Assembly: GCF_918797505.1 (NCBI RefSeq)
Contig: NC_092797.1
Span: forward strand, 24,193,372-24,257,371
Length of the DNA: 64,000 nt
Direction of reading: 5' to 3'
Origin: Bemisia tabaci
Lineage: Eukaryota > Arthropoda > Insecta > Hemiptera > Aleyrodidae
How positions within the stretch are numbered: position 1 is the first letter of the stretch; each line of letters starts with the position of its first letter. The notes beneath the pieces were generated by a model. That model made no database searches. It was not told where the DNA came from and was given only the letters and a program-made list of their open reading frames with translations. A program made the translations under genes and the position numbers. Positions 44,801 through 58,683 of this stretch are shown here, piece after piece.

Positions 44801-47800
44801 TTCGGCGCTCATTCAAAATTTTAATTCCAATAGTGTTCCTGATGTTTATATTATCAAGTCAATGAAAGCTCTTCCACTCTTTCGATGATTTGAAGTTTCA
44901 AGTGTCATTCAAGAAGTCAATTATAGCGCTCAGTCAGATTAGACTGCCAAATTTGAAAACGAAATGATCCCTAAGCGGTAGAAGGAGAGATTCCCCGTCT
45001 CTGGAACAGATTCCCTGATTTTTCCTGTAAATTTTCATTCCCTGATGAATCCCGATTTTTCCCGTTCTAAACACCATGGACTAAGATGGCAGAAGTTTTA
45101 TCACCCTTGGACACGAAGGAATGTTACCTGCAAGATTCCTCATCCCAGGAAGGCACTAGATGGAGAATGACAGGCATTGCACATTTCCCACATAGTGGCT
45201 GGTAGTGTTGGGTTGAATCCTAAATTTACCTAAATCCGAATCTCAAATTTTAACTTTTGAATCCTCAAATCCCAATCCATTGCAAGTCCTTCTTCTTTCA
45301 GAAACTCAGTACTTTTTTTTATTTATTATTACGCAAGTAAACAAATATTGACAGCTATACCTAGACGCAGCGAGGATTTATACCAATATTTACTGTTTGA
45401 GAACATTCTGGAATGAGTCAAAATTTGAGATCGATGAGATGGAGAGACAATGTCGATATTTGACGAGAACCTTCGGAAATCTTCAGGATTCGACTTCAAG
45501 GCGCGAATTTTGAAATTTCAGGGGATTCACAGATTTGGATTCCGGTTCAAGCGAATCCCGATTCCATGTCCCAACACTAGTGGCTAGTATCTTTAGAAGG
45601 ACAGGGAGATGGGATCTTGATCAGGATTACAATTTTTTTTTGGGGGGGGGGGGGAGTTTTTCTCAAAATCACAGAGCGATACAGGCAGAGGGAGGGAGGA
45701 AGGGGGACTGCAAATTAAGCATTATGTGATTCGGGAATGACCAGCTGGATTAAAAAGTATTTCTTTAACAGATTTTCAAGGCTTAATGATTTTGGAAAAT
45801 GATGATCAAAAACTAGTTTTTACACGGAGAAATATTTTAATGAAAAAATGTCAACAAGAAAAACGAAAGCAGCTGAATAATGTATGTAAGTGAAAGTTCC
45901 TGATTCCAAAAGGACAGCCACTTCTCGAACTGGGACAGGGTCTGTCAAACTTAACGTCATGCTCTCTACTGCGCTAAGATTAATTATTCTTCACATTACT
46001 TTTACTAGGCAATTCGCTATATTTTACTAGGCAATTCGCTATATTGCGTTTTGGGTTATGATGTTCCACCCCCCTGTGCCTCTATTTGCTCATTTGCTGC
46101 AGCTGTTGGCAAAGAAAAGTAAATTGAGAGTGAATTTGTGTGTCTGCTGGAAGAAAACAGTGCTAATGACCAACTTTGTCCCTATTTTTGCCATGGTTCA
46201 CCGTTATGGTAATGAAATCAACATGTTGGTTATGAAAGAATTTGCTTACCTTCTTTCATTGCTCCTTGAGTGGCAAGACAGAAGGCATGTTCGCTAGAAT
46301 CAACTATGTGGTGGTCTCCATCCTGTAATGTAAATCGTAATCCAGATACTTTATTACCAGTGAGACAACCTTTTTCCAAAGATAACTGGAAACCTCGCTT
46401 TATTCCAGGGATGAACTGTTTTGGTACATTTGGTCCTGATGTTGAATCAATGAACTCTACTTTGGTGTATAAATGTGGAGGGAGTGGCTCCAATATGCCA
46501 ATCACTCGACCATACTCTCCATGACCACCTGACTGTTTCTTGTGCAAGTAGTCAAATTCGATCGGTGATGCAAGAGTCTCTCTGAATGCTACCTTGGGTT
46601 TTCCTAGAACCACAGGACATTTGTATTCTCTTTCCATTCTCTGAAAGCCAAAAAAAGGGCAAAACTTCATTATTACACAGGATATAAATGTTTTCCATGC
46701 TACAATAGGAAGGGTACCTTTTTGAACATTGCTGTTATCTAAGAAGTTCTAAGTCTTTGATTGCTGGGTTGATGATGCAAATTTAGTGCCCTTTAGTGAG
46801 GTTAGCAATGCGAAATTGAACAAATATGATTCATTGTAGACTTTGACTCACCCGACCTTTTCCTTACTACTGACGAGAGTACTTACAGCGGAGAAATGAT
46901 TTCTTGGAGCTACACTTGATTATACTCAAGACTTAAGCATTTGCACCTTTATTAAAATTTTCTACAAATGGACCACTAGACAAGGTACGAATTCCAGCAT
47001 TCTGATACATACTTCTTAACCAAAATTTTACATAGAACACGATGCGCACAACGAAAATTACCGAAATCAACTCCTTACAAAGATATTCAATAATTCTTGG
47101 TGCGTGAATTCAAACCACCCGCTCATGAAAACTCAATGCTCTACGTGATTCACATCGCGCACTAAACATTATTATGACAGCCTCTGCGATATAAAAATCT
47201 GGCAACCTCAATCTTGACGCTTTGGCTCAGCTATAGCAAATTGCCAAAAGTTTGAACAACACATGGTGGGAAATGAACATTGCTCGATTGAGAAGCTTGC
47301 TGAAACCGGTGTAGTGCGCGATTTGACTCACGTAGAGGTTCGAGTTTCTTGTGAGCGGGCAGTTCAAATTCCTGTGTGTAACCAATGTGAAATAAAAACA
47401 TTGATATCTTCGTTAGGAGTTGGTTTACGTAATTTTCGTTGTGTGAATCGTGTTCTACGTGAAATTCTGGTCAAGAAACATGTATCAGATTATTTAAATT
47501 CGTACCTTGTCCAGTGGTCCATTGTTACTGCTAACAAAGTCAAAAGATCTCGAAGATCATCATGACCTGAGAAATTTTTCCAAAGACTTATCTCCTTGCA
47601 GCAGAAAATGAAACAACAATGAGAAAATAAAATATTGGAAGCAATATACAAATGCAAACCTGGGCATAGATTTCGAGATGCAGTTCACCCATTCCTGAGA
47701 CGAGGGTTTCTTGATTATCTGGATCATACCAAAAGCGGAAAGTTGGATCTTCTTTGGTAAAACGGCCAATTGCTTTACTGAATTGATCCCTGTCCTTCGA

Positions 47801-50800
47801 GTTGACTGGTGCAATGGAGAGAGAGATCACAGGATCAGGCACATATATTGATTCCTAGAAATCCAGAACAATGAATAAATTATGCTAAAAAACTGTATAT
47901 TCCCAATTTCATTCAGCAAACCAAACGGTGAAACTCCCAAACTGTCTGCAGTGTTTAAAAATGTCCACTCCTAATTTACTTGTTATAAGGAAGACAAATC
48001 AGAGGAAATTTTTTCAGAATTTGCTTTGCACAGAGAAATAAAATCATGAAAGTTTTAAAGAATTGACTTGAGTAGTTCTCCATTTTGAAAATAAAGTATG
48101 ACAGGAGGTCTGCAACGTCACAAACCCAGATACGTGGTTGGAAAGTTTCACCATCAATATATTCATGTATGTGTGGCAGGGTGTCGAGCAAAAGTTTCTG
48201 TCTTCCTTCCTGACTTTCCTGGGTTTTCCCTGACCCTTGTATTTTCCGTCTCTCTGATTTTCCAAGATTTTCCCTGATCTTTTTTTCCAAATCAAAAGAA
48301 ACGTCAAAATAAACATAACTCAAAAGTAGAATGTACGGACCTGCCGCTTCCTATTGGGCTGAATTTTTTTTACAGACTCTGTGGATCAATTTATTTACCA
48401 AATTTCTTCCGTCATCCCACATGCGCAATAGGAAGGGCATAAAAAAGTCCCAAAAGTTGAGTCTTCGGCAGCTGATATTGATTTGCGGCGCATGGCTCCA
48501 CTTGAGCAGTCTCCTATACCGCTTTATCACTCATTCACTCCCTCTTTCCCATCGACCTACTGCACAGGCAGTGGCTCCATGATTATGGGGTCTGAGATCG
48601 CGCCCCGGGATGGACACTTGTTTTTTATTTTCTGCATGATCACATCACATTTAATTTTTAATTCTACACTTACTTTGTATTACCTGCATGATCTCGTAAA
48701 ATTTTCTTTTTAATTCTTCATTGGTATTAATCAGTTTATTTGAGAAAACATCGGGGGAAAAATGTACATAAAATAAGAAGGGAGGGGGGGGGGGAAGAGT
48801 TATTGGAACTGCTTGACTTATAAAAAACAATGAAGAATTAAAAAGAAAATGTTACGTGATCATGCAGAAAATAAAAAGTAAGTGTAGAATTAAATATAAA
48901 ATGTTATCATGCAGGAAATAAAAAGTACGTGTAGAATTAAAAATAAAATGTGACATGATCATGCAGAAAATAAAAAATAAGTGTCCGACTAGGGAAGCAA
49001 ATCCCAGACCCCATAATCATGGAGCCTCTGCCTGTGCAGTAAGGCTCCGTATGCCAATAGGAGAGAGGGAGGGATAAAGCAGCGTAAGAGACTGCTCAAG
49101 AGGAGCAACAAAATCAGCCACCGGAACACAACTTTTGGGAACTTTTTACGCCCTTTCTATTGGGCATTCTAGAAAACATGAGAAATTGGGAGAATGAATT
49201 GGTCCATGGAGTCTGTAAAAAACTTACTGTTCAGAAAGTAATATGATTGCAAGCAAATCTTGAAAAAATTCTCAAAATTTGAGAAAATTCGAATAGGCAA
49301 TTTGACTATACTAAGCAGGATGAGCCTTCCTACAAAGGAAGCTTTAAGAAGAGGTAGCACAAAAAAATACAATCTAGCAATGTCATATGTTTCTAAACAG
49401 AACTGAAAACACTTGGTAAAACAGAGATAGGTTAGATTGAATCATAAGTAGATAAAAGATTCAAAGGTTGCATTTCAACTAACCATAGATAATTCTAGCT
49501 TCCTATCAGTAACAAAAGTGTCTCCACTAGCACAGTCAACACCAAACAAAGCAAAAATATCTCCGGCATAAACTTCATCAACCTCTTCCATCTCATTTGA
49601 ATGCAGTCGTACCACACGAGAAGTTCGAATCTAAAATAAACAAAGAACCAAAAATAGATGACTCGGAAAAAATTAAGAGTACATTAAATTTTTGAGGTAA
49701 GAAATACAGATATGTGCTTTAAAATTTGGGTACAAAAGGTCTTGTACCTTCAAACATAATTTAAACGGGCAATGGACCACTAGACACGGTACGAATTTAA
49801 GCATTCTGATACATGTTTCTTAAGCAGAAGTTCACAAAGAATACAAGCATTGCTCGAAAATTTCTGAAATCAACTTCTAACTAAGATACTAACAATTTTA
49901 CTTTACAGTGGTTACAGGCAATTTGACTTACCCAGTCATAAGAAACGCAATTGAGTCAAATCGTGTCTTACAACGGTTTTGGCAGGCTTCTCAAACAAGC
50001 ATTGATCCTTTCCCATCCTTTATTGTTTAAAGTGTAAACCATATGATATAGCTGAGCCAAAGTGTCAAGATTGAGGCTGTCATATTTTCGTATTGCAGAG
50101 ACTGCCATAGTAATGTTTAGTGTGCGATTTGACTCACGTAGACCATTGCATTTTCAAGAGCGGGAGGTTTGAATTCACGCATCAAGAAACATTATATTTT
50201 TGGTTAAGAGTTAATTTCAGTCATTCTCGTTGCACGTATCATGTTCTACATGAAATTTTCGTTAAGAAAGATGTATCAGAATGCTTCACTTTGTACCTTG
50301 TCTAGTGGTCCATTCATTCATGCAAATCAGCGACCAGTCATTGTTAAAGTGTTTCCATATGGAACATAAAATCTAGGATTTTTAATTTGTACCACAACAC
50401 AAAATGATGATTTATCCCTACAAAATCCGATAGCTTTAATTAATACCTTACTTTTGGGTATATTTGTTGCTTCTGGATAGTTAATCCCAAAATTGCACAC
50501 TATTTGTTGTTTTCTTTCAAATTAGACTAAAACAACTGGCGCATCTTTCCTCATTCTGCTATTTATCAGAAAATGTGTTTGTTATCAATCTCAATATTTC
50601 CTTCATTCAAATTAAGCTAAAATCTTCAGTTTAATAGCACTTAATTCATAGATAAGTAACTCTGTCTGTGATTCCAAATACTGATCAGGAGAGTGCTCAT
50701 AACCATACCTTTTTCCCTGTTCGAGTATTGAAGATGGTGTCTCCTTTCTTCAAACATCCTTGATAGCAGCGCAAGTATGTTAATTGACCAAATTTACCCG

Positions 50801-53800
50801 CTTCTAGTTTGAATGCTAGAGATACCATTGGATGCTCATCTGTCCTTGCAGGGTTTAGGATAACTTTTTGCGGCTCCTCCCTGAAAAGTTATCTTGTATT
50901 AAAATTTTTCGATGGGGACACTTTAACCAAATTCAGCAAAAAGTTAGCAATTGGTTACATAGTTGGATAATTCACACGCAAGTTGCATTGCCTCTCAACA
51001 AACTTATCAGTGCCTTGCTCTCAACTCCAGTAAACATAAAACTGAACTACACTTTGCAAAAAAAAAAAAAAAAGAAGTGCCATTGTCAGCTTTACCTACT
51101 TCATAAAAGCACCTATCTGCAAGGGTAATCAGATGACACATAGACTGCTTCTGAAATGAGCCAGGAGAAGTAGTTCCTTGTTGGAAAATATAGTTCAACT
51201 GATCCTGATGCAGAAACTTACTTAACCTGTCTAGTCATTTTGGCCTTACAGCATCATTCAGCAGGGTTTAATTTTACACTTACTTGATTGACATAATTTT
51301 AGCTCAGCAAAACATGTTTTTCTTCTAGTGTTTCAGCTCAAACTTCCATTTTCTAATGCATTTTGCAAAATCCGTATTTTTAGAACTTGCAGTTGTAATT
51401 ATTTTTTCACTGATGTAAGTATATTAAAGGATTTATTAATTGTCAGTTTTCAAGACTTAAAAAAAATAAGAAGATTCTCTGAAAATAAATTACAAATATT
51501 TTTCCCTTATATAATAACTCCTTCTTCCCTTTTCTCTCCTCCTCAATATCCAGGACTTCTTTTTCTAATGTGAAAAGTAGTCAATAGAGATGAGATTATG
51601 TTTGTGGTTTGCAGAACCTTAATGAATCTTACATGATGGTTACACTTTGTGCGGAAACATGTTTCGCGAAAAAACTTAGTGTTAAGTGTATTAGAATGGA
51701 GTTTTTTTCTTCTTTTTTCACTGAGCCTTTCACTTAACACTTGTTCCAAGGTTCCATTCATGGTTCATTTGGGAAAAACATTGATGGCTGACTGTCAAAA
51801 TGCTGATGTCACTTGCAACCATTAAAAACCTTCAATTATATTTTATTTTCTTCAAGGAGAACTAATCAAAAAGTTTCCGAGCAGTTTATAGAATGAGTGA
51901 AGAAAATTCACAAAAAATTGTAATAGAAACTGCTGGGTGATTTTCCTTTTAAAAAATAAAACACAAGTGGAGACTTAAAATGTTGCAATCGGAAATAGGC
52001 AATTTTCAACTTTCGCCATGAACATACTACATTTTCTTACAGGTCATGAAACTGTGGAAGGACTTGTATGCTTGTATTATAAAAAGACAATTAAAATTAG
52101 ACAAATATTGTCACAGGTTGCAATGATTCCTCTGTTTTTGAAGGAATTACCAGTTAAAAAGTCAGCAAACCCTTGGGTGAAGGGGTGTCAAAGATACGCA
52201 ACAATACAGTCAGCAGGAAGGATGGTAAAAGATAATACTCTACACAGAGAATTGCGTAAACAAGGCTAAGTATTTTAAAATTTTTAAATATTTAGGCATT
52301 TGAGGCAGCTTACTTAGAGCTTCTAAAATACAAACAATTAATGATAATAATATGAGAGGCAATCAGATCTCAGTTGTTGCCATATAACCATACAATGAGC
52401 TTGTGATGAATGAAAATAGACAGAGTTTAACAAAAACACACTAGGTCCCATTTAGGTGGAAAAAATTAGTTGAAAGTATAAGTGAATTCGACCAGTTGTA
52501 AATTTGCTCATGTCTAAAATTCACAAGAGAAAAATATTTTGGAAATGAGAATATTTGTTAGACTTTGTCCTAAACATGGAGTCTTGAGAAGGTATTAAAC
52601 TTTGAGTCACTTTTTATCACTTCTAGTTTGATGCAGCTAAGTGTACTTCTGTTAAACTTGACCTGTATGTTCAGTTTTTTTGAAGTATTTAAATTATCAG
52701 CCTTATTCACCCTATTTTCAGTCCATCCTTCTGTGTTGGTGGGGTGCATTTTGTTGCTTTTCTAGCTTTCAACTGTGTTAAAATGTTTTTAGTTTAGTCA
52801 GTGCTCTGTCTAATTAATCCTTTATACACACTGAAATATGTTTAATAGACTGTCTTTGCCTTGTTACAATAGTATATGTACAATAAAAAAATAAAAAAAA
52901 AATATGTAGTAAATAAAAAATTAAAGCAGTATAAAATCCTTTTTACCCAGGATTGGTTTCTTTTAAAGCATAATTTGTAACTTCTCCAGGGTTTGGTAAG
53001 TATGTTAAGACACCATCTAACAATGGTTGCACTCCTTTGTTTTTCAGTGCAGTTCCTACGAAAACAGGTGTAAAAGTTCGCTTCAGACAAGCTCTTCTAA
53101 TTCCAGCGACAAGTTCCTCGTTGTTTGGTGTTCTCTCTTCTGCAAAATAAAAATCACATTTAACTCCAGTGAACAGGTGGGAAGTAAAGAATTGTCCAAA
53201 GAATGAACAAGATTGAAATTCAATTAATGAAATTATTCCATGAAATGGCAATTAAAAATTAACAATGTTTAGAAATACTGAAATGAGGTTGAGAGACTGC
53301 ATTCGAGTAATTACAATCCACAGATAGTGTGGAACCAGCAATATTATATTATCCTGTTCTTTAATTACAGGTTGGTTATATTTTTATCAATAACATCAGC
53401 AATGGCTGCAGAAAATATAAAGTTAATTAACTTCAAGACGTGACTGTATGGCGGTACCTTCTAGGCCCTCTATTTCAGTTACTGTATTGGTAACTCATGA
53501 AATGGCTTCCTTCATAGTTGAGGACTTCTTCAGTAAAGAGACATGAAACAAAAATAAGTTTGGAGAAACGCGCAAGATAAGTATTAGACAGCTCATACTT
53601 CCTGAAGCAGTTGGAATTTCCCCTAACTTTAAGGTTGTTTTAGTAAAGAAAACCCTGGACCTTCGAAAAGAAGTGTCTAAGATTGCAGACGTCTGGCATA
53701 TGAGGTTATTCTGAAGTGAAGCTTTTACAAAAACATTTTATACGTCCTTATACCAGGGATTGAACATTTTTATGCGGAGATAATTTATTTCTTGTTACTT

Positions 53801-56656
53801 ATATTGTTGTTGTTTTTTTAACTAGATGGTGTGTAAGAAGGATGAAATGTAGGAAACACATCTTGTTTCTCATTTTCACTAGAAAGTAAGAGAAATTAAT
53901 GCAGGTTACTTTTCATGAACTGTGAGTGTGTGGATGGGAAAAATGCAGAAATGTCCAATACGCGACACGATACAGTGATAAACTGTCTCTTATACACAGG
54001 AACACTGCAAAATCAGTATTTCTCCTTAACTCTTTGATCTATTTATCTCAGATTCACAAAAACATGTATAAATTATAAATTATTGGATACCTTATAATGC
54101 GAGGATTCAGAAAATGCATTCTCCCTGAAAGTCTAAGTGCGTATACACCCAGTTACCGAAGGAGTCTTAAGTGTGCATGGATTTTTCTATTGCTTCGATC
54201 ACACACTAATTGATGGAGGGTTTAAAATTTTCAGTAAACATCCTCAGAATCTAGATATTCTTTTTGAACAAGTAAAGTAGAAATTATTATTATCTGTTGA
54301 AAACAGCATTTCTGCATGGGGAAGAAGATAATTTCAAACTGACTCAATTCTATTTCAAACACCTTCTCCTTTTCTTCTTGGGATGATATTCTGTAAATGA
54401 ACAAAGATACGAACCCAAAAATATCTCTCCAAGAATTTCATCAGCATCTGAGACACTTTCTATAAGTTCTTGCCTTTTTTTCTCTACTTCATCCTTCATA
54501 TTTTGTGGGATTTCAGCTTCTTTCACGATTTCCCTGAAAAACGAAATTCAGTTCATACTTAAAACTTGGGCACGGACAAATAAAATCTGCAAAATTAAGA
54601 AAATAGCTACAAAGGACCTTCGCAGTTTAGGAAGAAGTTTGATACACATGACTTGAAAGTTTCAATCAGATTTTCTTGTATTTTTTTCTTTAGCAACAAA
54701 CAACATAAGTAATAATTTTGTACTTTATTGATTTATTAGACACAATTACTAACTTTTGAGAGAGAAAGAAGAAGGGGGAAAAAATTACACATCTTCCAAT
54801 TAAAATTATGAATAATACATGAGTCTGTTATAAACTTCATGCTGAGTAAAAATTCTGATTGACTTACCCATTTTGTCCTTCAAAATATAGTGCCTTGCGT
54901 GTGATGAGATCAATGATACCTTCAGTATCACCTTCCAATCCAATGGGAAGTTGCAGAAAAGCAGCGTTGTGATTTAATTTCTCTCTAAGCTGTTTCATAA
55001 CTCGAAATGGATTTGCACCTAATCTATCCAATTTATTAATAAATGCTAGACATGGAACATTGTATCTCTTCATCTGACGATTGACTGTCAAAGTCTGACT
55101 TTGCACACCACCGACAGCACACAAGACTAAGATAGCACCATCCAAGACTCGTAGAGCTCGTTCAACCTCCACAGTAAAATCTACGTGCCCTGCATAATAC
55201 AAAGTATCAATAATTAACTTTTAATAAAAGAATACGAAGCAAAGACATGATATTCACTGAGGGCACTTTTATTTCCTGAGCAACACTAAATTTCTACACG
55301 GTAAGTAGTAAGATGGTAGAACAGGGGTTTAGAGTATGCTCATGCGTTGCTGGAGGAAGTCAGTGTTACGATTACTTTTTCCCTTGACGAGTACTTTTAA
55401 TGTATTTGTGAGATGAGGAAATTCTCCAAGAATGAGCGGATTAAGCCCACTCCAAACAGCTAGTACTCATATAAAAATTGAATCACCTACAATTGAGGGA
55501 GGGAGAAAATTCCCATCAAAATAATTACGAATACGAACTTAAAAGCCCAGGTGCTTATTAGAGCAACAGAGAAAAAGATAAAAGTATAAAAAAAAAAAAA
55601 AAAAATGTGTATGCAGGAATATTGAGAAGGAATTTGCTTGTATTTCAGACCCGATGAATATACAAGGAGATGGAAATTCTCTTGACGGAATTTCTTACAA
55701 GGAAACCTAAAATTCTTGAATGCTCAACACTGATGCAACTAAAAATACAATTAAAAAAATTATTCATAATCTGAGTAAAAAGTATTTAATATAGAGTAAG
55801 TATAGAAGATCAGAGCTACGTCGGAGTATAAATACAAAGAATATTACTGTTGGTTAAATGAGGTTTATGAGTTTCACAATAAAGGAGTATGATGTTGTAA
55901 AATTGATACCGAGTTAATGGTAGTACAATAAAAAAAAAATTTCTAGGATAGCAACGAACAAGGATAGGTGAGAGACTTGTCGGCCTCTTATGGTGAAATT
56001 GTTGTAGCGCTGGTCCTATGATAGCGAGAGCCTGATTTAGATTCTCGACCAAGCAAGCTATTTTATGATCTCAAGCAAGGATAACCTGGTAGTAGGTGTA
56101 ATATAGGGGATTGGGTGATTAATTTACCCTCTGACCTACTTGAAAATCAGAAAGAAAGAAAAACGTTATATTACTGAAACAGTGAAGTATCAAGACAAAC
56201 CCGGAGTATCAATTATATTGATATTGTGATCCTTCCACAAAGTGTAGGTTGCAGCTGACTGAATTGTTATTCCTCTTTGTCTTTCCAGCTCCATGGAATC
56301 CATTACAGCTCCAACATTATCTTTTCCTTTGACCTGAAAAAGGAATGGAAGAATATTGAAATAACTCACTATTCTGGCATTTTTTTTAATGTTGATTGAT
56401 TACTGAAAAAGTACAGTTGGGTACAGAAAGATTTTCGAGGCCCTAATTATGAAAAAAGATATCATGGATGAAGGAATCAAATGACATAATATATGCTTTT
56501 GAAAAAAGCAAGTTCAAAGTTTAAAAATTAGGAGGTGCTTTAGACACATGAGGACGTTAAACTTGAGTATAAAGACAAAAAAAATAATGGTTTCTAGTTT
56601 GACATTTCCACAAATCATACCCTGAATGAATTTTACAGCAAATAAACCTCTGAATT

Positions 56657-56708
<52 letters not shown>

Positions 56709-58640
56709 TCGCTTTTATAGCGCTCTTTGGCGCTGTGCGACGCCTAATCGCCACAAAGCTCGGTCTTCCCACAGGTCATCAGGGAGTTGACAATCTCTTA
56801 TCTCATTTAACACCCCCTGTCGCCAACCTCTCACTGGGCGTCCCCTACGTCTCCTCCCAGGAGGAACCCAATCAAGCATCTTTTTTGGCAGCCTCTCTTC
56901 CGTCATCCTATTGACATGACCATACCAAACAAGTTGTTTGGTCATGACGTCGAACACGATGTCATTTTCGACTTCCATTATCTGACGCACTCTATCATTA
57001 CGGACCCGATCTCTCCTAGAAATTCCTGCTGACCTTCTCCAGAAATCCATCTCCGTTGCTCTTAGCATATCCTGTGTCCGTTTCTTCAGCTGCCAAACTT
57101 CACATCCGTATGTTAATATACTTTTGACTACAGCGTTGTATATCCTCCTCTTGTTATCTTTGGAAATCCGCTGATCCCAGAGGATTCCATTTAAAATCGC
57201 TATAGCCTTCCTTGCTAAGGTGTTCCTTTCCCTGATAGCTTGATCCGTCCTTCCATCCTGGGTCAACCGCACTCCCAAGTACTTAAAGTGCTCGCAGCCT
57301 TTGATCTGCTGCCCATCCTCCAACTCAATGCTTTGCTGATCACCGCCAAAAGTCATCTTCTCAGATTTGGATATGCTGACTTCCAGACCCCACTTCCGAT
57401 ACTCTTCTACTAGCTTGCGCATCATGTACTACTAGCTTGCGCATCATAGAATTCTTCTCTATAGTTCTTTGAATTAATTTATTACAAAAAGTGTAATATA
57501 ACTCAATAACTTTTAAGGATTTTAAAAAGAAAAAAAGAACTGATACCTAGATGAGCCACATCTTATCCAAAAAGTAATTGAACACACCGATTTTATGGCT
57601 GGGGTCACTTATAGAATAATATGGTATTAAAAACCAGATTCGTTTACTTCCCCATCCTTCTCATAACAAACTAGTAACATGGGTATACACCCTCTGTAAA
57701 AATAATGTAACTCTTGGTTCGAAACCCCCTCCTACCATTGGGCACTTATGATCAGTTATGGATGAAAAATTTTCATCTTAGATTTTAAAAAAATCAGCAC
57801 TGTGCCCTCATTCCAATGTTATACAACACAGCTCTGAGCATTCTCACTCTCCCCTCTAACACAAGTTCAGGCTCCTTCCCTCTCTCAAGGGTTACATATT
57901 TTATGAACGGTCATCTGATACTAATGTCAGGAAAATATTATGAAAGAGACATTTTCGGATAATTTTAGCGAGTTTTTTTTAGATATTCTGCATAGCGATT
58001 ACCCCTCTTCCCTAAGATTGTATCTTCTCCTTGACTCGTCTGATATGCTGCCTGTGGTTGGTTGTCACTCACGTAAAGAGGGTGGGGTTTTTGTGGATTT
58101 TTCAATGATAATTCCAATTTTTCTCAAAGTAATAAAGTTTGCGTCATATAATTTTTCAGCTAGTAATATATCGCGGTCTCAATTTTTTTTCCTTTTTATA
58201 AGAACACAACATAAATAAAATGCTCAACAAAAGAAATTATTCATGCTCTTAAACACTGCATACTATATCCAATGTTATCGATTTTCTGCATTTTCCCGCA
58301 ATAAGGGAGGAGGGAGTACGCAATGGATGACGCAATCAGGAGGGGGGGGGGTCAGAAAATTGAAAAAAATGGGTGACGTAATTTATGGACAGCCCCATAG
58401 GTGCTTTGCAGCTGTAAACTCACCTGATACCATTTAGTCTTTGCTTTTCACTAAAATGTCCTAATGACCTTCGGAGATTGTTGTGCAATGGGTAAAAGTG
58501 TTGGGCAAGCATATGTAGGCATAAAATTCATGGGATGGGTATCTCAAGCGGAGTCTAGCAACATCCGCTTTCAAATAGTTTACTGCAATAATGAAACTCT
58601 TGTGTTTCTGACTGCTAAGTTGAGCTTCGTAAATATGGTT

Positions 58641-58683
<43 letters not shown>

